Shown in pieces: positions 60,098 through 64,000 of a stretch of DNA of 64,000 bases; the first letter of the stretch is position 1, and every line of letters begins with the position of its first letter. The notes below the pieces were generated by a model, which saw only the letters and a program-made list of their open reading frames with translations, did not search any database and had not been told where the DNA came from. Source of the DNA: Paenibacillus dokdonensis (GTDB lineage: Bacteria > Bacillota > Bacilli > Paenibacillales > Paenibacillaceae); NCBI RefSeq assembly GCF_004916975.1, contig NZ_STGQ01000001.1, positions 2,070,993 through 2,134,992 of the forward strand, in the 5' to 3' direction. A program made the translations under genes and the position numbers.

Positions 60098-61042
60098 TTG
60101 AAATGGATATCAATGGCGTGTCTCCTGTTCAAACTTCTGCAGGACCACGACGGAGATCAGGATCATGGCATGCTGACCATCACCCATGAGGGGAAATCCA
60201 TTTCCAATCTGAAACGAGATGCACATCATACTTTGGTGTTTCCTCTGCTGGATATGGAAAAGTATAACCAATGGGTGAACGAATTGGACCTGAAAACATA
60301 TAAGGAACCAATAAACGCCCGGATTGACGGTAACGGACAGATTGTCTCCGGTCAAAATGGGTACATGCTTAACCGAAGAGAGCTTCTTAAACAGTACTAT
60401 GCATACCTCTACAGCGGTGGAACAGCTTCTATAGAAGCGCCTATGTATCCGGTGTATCCGAAGGTAGATACGGAACTGCTGGCTTCGCTAAGGGCAAAGC
60501 CAGTCGGTTATTATGTAACGTATTACAACGCTAATAATGCAGATCGTTCTCATAATATCGCTTTGGCAGCCAAGGCGATTGACAGTACCGTCATATTTCC
60601 AGGAGAATCCTTCTCCTTTAATCGAGTGGTCGGGATTCGGACGGCGGGAAGGGGGTACAGGCGGGCAACAGTCATCGTGCGCGGAGAATTATCTGAAGGC
60701 GTAGGTGGAGGTATCTGTCAGGTATCTTCAACCCTATTTAACGCGGTCGACCGGGCAGGACTGCATATTGTAAAGAGATATTCGCACAGCCGTCATGTAC
60801 CCTATGTTCCTCCGGGAAGAGATGCGACTGTAAGCTGGGGAGGCCCAGACTTTGAATTTGATAATGCATACAACCAGCCTGTACTGATCCGGGCATTTGC
60901 AGGTAACGGAAGTATGGCTGTCTCCATTTTTTCATCTGATGTGATCGAATATCTCCCCAAAAAGGTGCCAAGCATTTCTTATCGACTTCCTGAAGAAGTG
61001 CGCGATATACCTCCATTACCTAACCCAGTGAGTGGAGAATAA
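60098..61042 (+). CDS. vanW: VanW-family protein
   Basis: 314 residues. The C-terminal 170 residues form the VanW domain: RSHNIALAAKAIDSTVIFPG, ESFSFNRVVGIRTAGRGYRR, GGGICQVSSTLFNAVDRAGL, RYSHSRHVPYVPPGRDATVS. The N-terminal 120 residues are a PG-binding_4-like domain, and a short hydrophobic segment at residues 3-14 may be a signal or anchor. The start is not clear: TTG at 60098 is the first possible codon and no strong ribosome binding site is seen, so the N terminus could be damaged. It is an exported envelope protein of unknown activity; VanW lies in some glycopeptide-resistance clusters, but no other van genes are here. Confidence 0.8.
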   Translation: MKWISMACLLFKLLQDHDGDQDHGMLTITHEGKSISNLKRDAHHTLVFPLLDMEKYNQWVNELDLKTYKEPINARIDGNGQIVSGQNGYMLNRRELLKQYYAYLYSGGTASIEAPMYPVYPKVDTELLASLRAKPVGYYVTYYNANNADRSHNIALAAKAIDSTVIFPGESFSFNRVVGIRTAGRGYRRATVIVRGELSEGVGGGICQVSSTLFNAVDRAGLHIVKRYSHSRHVPYVPPGRDATVSWGGPDFEFDNAYNQPVLIRAFAGNGSMAVSIFSSDVIEYLPKKVPSISYRLPEEVRDIPPLPNPVSGE

Positions 61043-61196
61043 GCACAAGCGTATCTAAAGTTCATATTATCTTTTTTTAAATGGACAGGTTGGACGACAA
61101 GAGCGCTAGCTGCTGATATAATTTTGATTGGGAGAAAAATCCCTTTGGATAGATAATATTAATAGCGTATTTACTAAATATTAGGGGGAATTGTCT

Positions 61197-61577
61197 ATGA
61201 TGAATAAAATTGGCCAAGTGATGTTGTATGTAAACAACCAGGATGAAGCAGTGAATTTTTGGACGGAAAAATTAGGATTTCATATCGTTTCCGAAGAAAA
61301 TAACGGTCATATGAGATGGATCGAAATTGCTCCAACCGAGGGAGCGGAAACAAGCATCATACTCCACAGCAAGGAACTCGTTGCTAAAATGTCTCCTGAA
61401 TTAAATTTGGGGACGCCTTCTTTGATGTTTTTTGCGGATAACCTAGACGAGTTGCATAACAGCTTATCTAATAAAAATATCAAGGTGGGTGATATCGTAA
61501 ATCTGCCTACCGGCAAAGTATTTAACTTTGCGGACAATGAAGAAAATTACTTCGCCGTGCTGGAGAAATCCAATTAA
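61197..61577 (+). CDS. VOC-family protein
   Basis: 126 residues, two VOC modules: IGQVMLYVNNQDEAVNFWTE with the usual N-terminal helix, and the end GKVFNFADNEENYFAVLE with a glutamate near the metal-ligand position. ATG at 61197 is chosen because AGGGGGAA lies eight bases upstream. It is a single-gene unit; the relic of an IS3 end follows. The function is open. Confidence 0.8.
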   Translation: MMNKIGQVMLYVNNQDEAVNFWTEKLGFHIVSEENNGHMRWIEIAPTEGAETSIILHSKELVAKMSPELNLGTPSLMFFADNLDELHNSLSNKNIKVGDIVNLPTGKVFNFADNEENYFAVLEKSN

Positions 61578-61612
61578 GACAGTCATGAGTAATCATCTAA
61601 AAGCCTGATTCT

Positions 61613-61702
61613 TGGTAGTATCCCCTCAAAGTAGACACTCGAAAAAAGCCTCATGTTATCATGAGAATCGAGCGAACTTGAGGGGATATTTTTATGGCTA
61701 TA
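61613..61702 (+). mobile_element. Left-end relic of an IS3-family element
   Basis: TGGTAGTATCCCCTCAAAG, TAGACA, GAAAAAAGCCTC, then TTGAGGGGATATTTTTATGG CTATA (61680-61702). It follows the same order as the left end of the intact element at 40680: CCCC, TAGACA, GAAAAA, AGGGG, TATTTTTTATGGCTATA. It includes the IR, the hairpin arms (TATCCCCTCAA/TTGAGGGGATA) and the first codons of orfA (ATG GCT ATA), then changes abruptly into P450 sequence. Confidence 0.65.
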
Positions 61703-62933
61703 TGCGATGTACCCGGACCGGTAAGGAAGTGAGCGTTTGTCCGGCAGCAGAAGGCGTGAGGTTCGCTTCCAGATTGAAACCGGGAACGGGCTCAATCCTC
61801 TTAAAATGATCCATGAACAGCCCCAGTCCAATATTGGCCTCGAGCCGCGCAAGCGGAGCTCCCAGACAAAAATGAGGACCATTGCCGAAGGTCAAATGCT
61901 TTTTATTGTTAGCGCGGCGAATGTTCAAGGTGAACGGATCCTCAAACATCTCTTGGTCCATATTGGCGGCACTCATCCAGGCGACAACGACATCGCCTTT
62001 TTTCAGTTCCACGCCCAGCACGTTGTTATCCTGCTTCACCGTTCGGTCCATCTTTGCGATATGAAAACGGTAACGCAGCATTTCTTCCACCGCGCCAGGA
62101 AGCAGCTCGCGGTTCGATTGTATTTCGTTATAAATCTGATCGTTATCATATAAGAAGGAATAGAATGTGCTGGACAGCAAATGGCTTGTCGTTTCAATGC
62201 CGGCTCCCAGGATAAACATAGTCATTCGAACTATTTCATCATCAGTTAACCGTTCACCGTCTACCTGTGCCTGAATCAGGTCAGAGATAATATCATCGGC
62301 AAGATTCGTTCTTTTCAGAATCACGTGGAGGAGAAGGTAGCTGTAGTAATTTTTGGCAGCTTGCCGCTTTAGTTCCTGAATATCTTCGATATGATCCATT
62401 GGGAGGGGAAGGAAAAGATGGTCGACCCATTCTTTAAACAAGAACCGATCCTCAGGTGGAACACCCAGCAGTTCAGCTATCACGATCGTAGGCAGTGCGC
62501 CGGAAAAGCTTTTGACGATATCAATGACGGGTTCTTCACCCATATCCTCAATCAACTTGCTGACCACTTCATGGATACGAGGCTCCCACAGCTTTAAGCT
62601 TCTTGGCGTAAAAGCAGCTGAAAGCAGGCTGCGGCTTTTACGGTGATCCGGAGGATCCGAGTTCAAATTCACTCGTCCGGAATTATGGTGTCCCTCCTCA
62701 TTATCTGCCCCGACGCTGATCGTTGTGCGGGTTCGCACACTGGTAAAGTACTCATAATCGCTTAAAACTCTTTTGACATCTTCATACCGGAACACATTCC
62801 ACGAATTCGTTGCTTCATTGTAACTGATTGGTTCATGTTCTAAATGGTGTCTGTACCAATCAAAGGGATTAAACTCCTCCGCAGCTGATCGAAACTGGGT
62901 GATTTCAGCTAAAGAGATAATTTCCTCTTGCAT
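61698..62933 (-). CDS. Cytochrome P450
   Basis: 411-residue soluble bacterial P450 monooxygenase. The I-helix oxygen motif is LGAGIETTSH (A-G-x-E-T), the ExxR motif is EEMLRYR, and the heme loop is FGNGPHFCLGAPLARLEA with the thiolate ligand C356. It is of the CYP107/CYP109 type. The frame opens at 63092, but GGGAGTG lies six bases before the ATG at 62933. The last codons and the stop come from an IS3 relic. A dyad lies 38 bp upstream of the start. No redox partner is nearby. Its substrate may be a fatty acid, a steroid or a secondary metabolite. A BioI-like role in pimelate formation is possible but not supported by position, since the biotin cluster lies 8.6 kb away. Confidence 0.9.
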   Translation of the reverse strand: MQEEIISLAEITQFRSAAEEFNPFDWYRHHLEHEPISYNEATNSWNVFRYEDVKRVLSDYEYFTSVRTRTTISVGADNEEGHHNSGRVNLNSDPPDHRKSRSLLSAAFTPRSLKLWEPRIHEVVSKLIEDMGEEPVIDIVKSFSGALPTIVIAELLGVPPEDRFLFKEWVDHLFLPLPMDHIEDIQELKRQAAKNYYSYLLLHVILKRTNLADDIISDLIQAQVDGERLTDDEIVRMTMFILGAGIETTSHLLSSTFYSFLYDNDQIYNEIQSNRELLPGAVEEMLRYRFHIAKMDRTVKQDNNVLGVELKKGDVVVAWMSAANMDQEMFEDPFTLNIRRANNKKHLTFGNGPHFCLGAPLARLEANIGLGLFMDHFKRIEPVPGFNLEANLTPSAAGQTLTSLPVRVHRI

Positions 62934-62970
62934 AATATTCACTCCCGTAGTTTTGATATGGCGGATACTT

Positions 62971-62996
62971 ATCCGATTGCCATATGTCAATCGGAT
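62971..62996 (-). promoter_or_regulatory. Dyad upstream of the P450 gene, candidate operator
   Basis: ATCCGATT-N10-AATCGGAT, an 8-bp perfect inverted repeat with a CATATG-containing centre, 38 bp before the P450 start. It could bind a TetR- or MarR-type repressor, or the divergent AraC protein. Confidence 0.45.
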
Positions 62997-63200
62997 CATA
63001 CGGAAATTCGGGAAACCACTTTCGAACGACCCATGACAAAAGGTCTGTGCTGCGTGAATTTTATTTTTTTTGTAATTACATGTAAAGCGCATAGACTCGG
63101 TGGTGAGATTTCATGTTGAAAGCATTCAATGGTCCAAATTGTTCGTTATTATTAGCAATATGTTAGGTGATCTCGACAATATGAAACCTTTACCTTTATA

Positions 63201-63223
63201 ATAATGTTTATTTATAACATTAT
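63201..63223. promoter_or_regulatory. AT-rich dyad upstream of the AraC gene
   Basis: ATAATGTT-tatttat-AACATTAT, an 8-bp perfect inverted repeat 80 bp before the AraC-type start. It may be an operator or part of the promoter region. The rest of 62934-63302 holds no gene. Confidence 0.35.
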
Positions 63224-63302
63224 AAAAAGAGTTCATGTAAAACTCAATTGTCATTTTGTTATTTTCTAGTAGAAAAAGTTTGCAAAAGTGGAGGGGTGGG
63301 AC

Positions 63303-64000
63303 ATGCAGGAATATGAATATGAATTTGCAGATTTTATTTACTATACTCCCGCGGAGCTGGATAAAGAAGCCCGAATATGGCCGGTCCGGGCAGGTCGGAG
63401 TTTGGGTAAACCCAATTACAAAGTAGGCCCCAAAAGGATTGAATGCTACAGCCTCCACTTCTTACACGAGGGAATGATCCGGCTTGAATTCGGCGACAAT
63501 TGGATCGATCTGCAGCAAGGTGATCTGTTTTGTTTGTATCCGGGTCAAACCTACTACTATTACATACTTTCCCCGGATTCGACGCTTCGGATGAACTGGC
63601 TCGCGCTGGATGGAGAAAGGGTTCAGCCTTTATTGGAGATGGCGGGAATTACGCCTGCCAGACCGTTTCGTCGAAATGCTGTCTCTTCCCGTGTGAAGGA
63701 ACATGCCGAAAATGTAATTGATGCACTGGCAGATGTTATAAGGTGGAAACCGGCTAACGCGCTCAAGCTGCAAAGTCTCGTATGCGCTCTGATGGCGGAA
63801 CTCATGCCAGCTACAGTTGATTCCCCTTTAGCAGAACCTTCAGGATGGATTGACGAATGTATGGAGTTTATGGAACTGCATGCCTCAGAGGGGATATCCG
63901 TACAGCAGGTAGCTGCTTTTGCAGGGGTTCACCGCTCTTATTTCTCCAATATGTTTGCCTGCCAGGTCGGGATGCCACCGCTTAAGTACCTTCAGAAAAT
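63303..64000 (+). CDS. AraC-family regulator, 3' end cut by window edge
   Basis: An open frame from ATG 63303 (GGAGGGG upstream) to the window end, 232 codons. The N-terminal 150 residues form a cupin-type sensing domain (RLEFGDNWIDLQQGDLFCLY, PGQTYYYYI). From about residue 180 an AraC helix-turn-helix begins: WIDECMEFMELHASEGISVQ, QVAAFAGVHRSYFSNMFACQ, VGMPPLKYLQK, where the sequence stops. About 40 residues with the second HTH are missing. It is divergent from the P450 gene and may regulate it, or the genes further right. Confidence 0.85.
   Translation, partial: MQEYEYEFADFIYYTPAELDKEARIWPVRAGRSLGKPNYKVGPKRIECYSLHFLHEGMIRLEFGDNWIDLQQGDLFCLYPGQTYYYYILSPDSTLRMNWLALDGERVQPLLEMAGITPARPFRRNAVSSRVKEHAENVIDALADVIRWKPANALKLQSLVCALMAELMPATVDSPLAEPSGWIDECMEFMELHASEGISVQQVAAFAGVHRSYFSNMFACQVGMPPLKYLQK

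Noticed and set aside
60098-61042. A glycopeptide-resistance cluster around the VanW and VanZ genes
   Set aside because: The two genes are 40 kb apart, and no vanH, vanA-type ligase, vanX or vanY is present; both families are common outside resistance clusters.
61698-62933. P450 as BioI, the pimelate-forming P450 of the biotin pathway
   Set aside because: It has no BirA site, is not next to bio genes and carries an unrelated dyad in its promoter. General CYP107/CYP109 similarity is not enough.
1-64000. CRISPR arrays, tRNA or rRNA genes, prophage
   Set aside because: No regularly spaced direct repeats, no cloverleaf with CCA-end context, no rRNA core sequence and no run of phage structural genes were seen; the single tail-fibre-like motif is isolated.

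Overview
The window looks like a chromosomal segment of a low-to-moderate GC, endospore-forming Firmicute, most likely Paenibacillus or a close relative. The evidence is strong AGGAGG-type ribosome binding sites, T-box and c-di-AMP leaders, U-rich intrinsic terminators after most units, a SpoVB-type flippase, a fused binding-protein/permease for amino acids, and BirA-type and cre-type operator sequences. This taxonomic call is an inference from gene content. I found no rRNA, tRNA or CRISPR array. Both edges cut genes: an LTA-synthase-type sulfatase on the left and an AraC-family regulator on the right.

Layout. 0-5 kb: LTA synthase-like enzyme, a 14-TM drug exporter, small membrane proteins, a GNAT. 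5-13 kb: T-box leader plus aspartate-semialdehyde dehydrogenase, a second GNAT, a large glycosidase-like protein behind a candidate cre site, an ABC-F protein, a VOC protein. 13-26 kb: glutamine-type ABC importer, a 1041-residue double-core hybrid kinase divergent from a VanZ-like protein, two lipoproteins, a DrrAB-type exporter, an IS1182-family relic. 26-38 kb: small enzymes, PepF, a two-component system followed by a lipoprotein and two SEDS proteins, and a SpoVB-like flippase. 38-42 kb: an HxlR/DoxX/dioxygenase unit whose terminator was hit by an intact IS3-family element. 42-44.6 kb: AraC regulator divergent from a pyruvate kinase, and an aldo/keto reductase relic. 44.7-53.1 kb: the BirA-controlled ten-gene biotin cluster. 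53-64 kb: amino-acid permease, GNAT, LysR plus chorismate synthase, c-di-AMP riboswitch plus a frameshifted kimA, VanW, VOC, cytochrome P450 and an AraC regulator.

The most interesting system is 44746-53095. A near-perfect BirA operator precedes bioY, an acyl-CoA ligase, a thiolase, two MaoC-like half-dehydratases, an SDR ketoreductase, a complete ECF energising module (two ATPases and a T protein) and a FabK-like flavoprotein. Stop and start codons overlap at many junctions and a 15-bp terminator hairpin closes the unit. Bacillus subtilis is known to have a BirA-controlled bioY-yhfT-yhfS unit. Here the unit carries every activity needed for a CoA-linked reverse beta-oxidation round, so I propose that it makes a biotin precursor such as a pimeloyl thioester while importing biotin or the precursor. 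The thiolase has glycine where the second catalytic cysteine is expected.

At the regulatory level, two unlinked promoters share an 85-nt gapless element (3701-3785 and 19319-19403). Two drug-exporter units share an identical 20-nt operator-like repeat (3667-3686 and 23340-23359). Other points of note are a one-base frameshift of kimA behind an intact c-di-AMP riboswitch, an IS3 element that landed in a terminator and rebuilt it, and an IS3 left-end relic that supplies the stop codon of the P450 gene.
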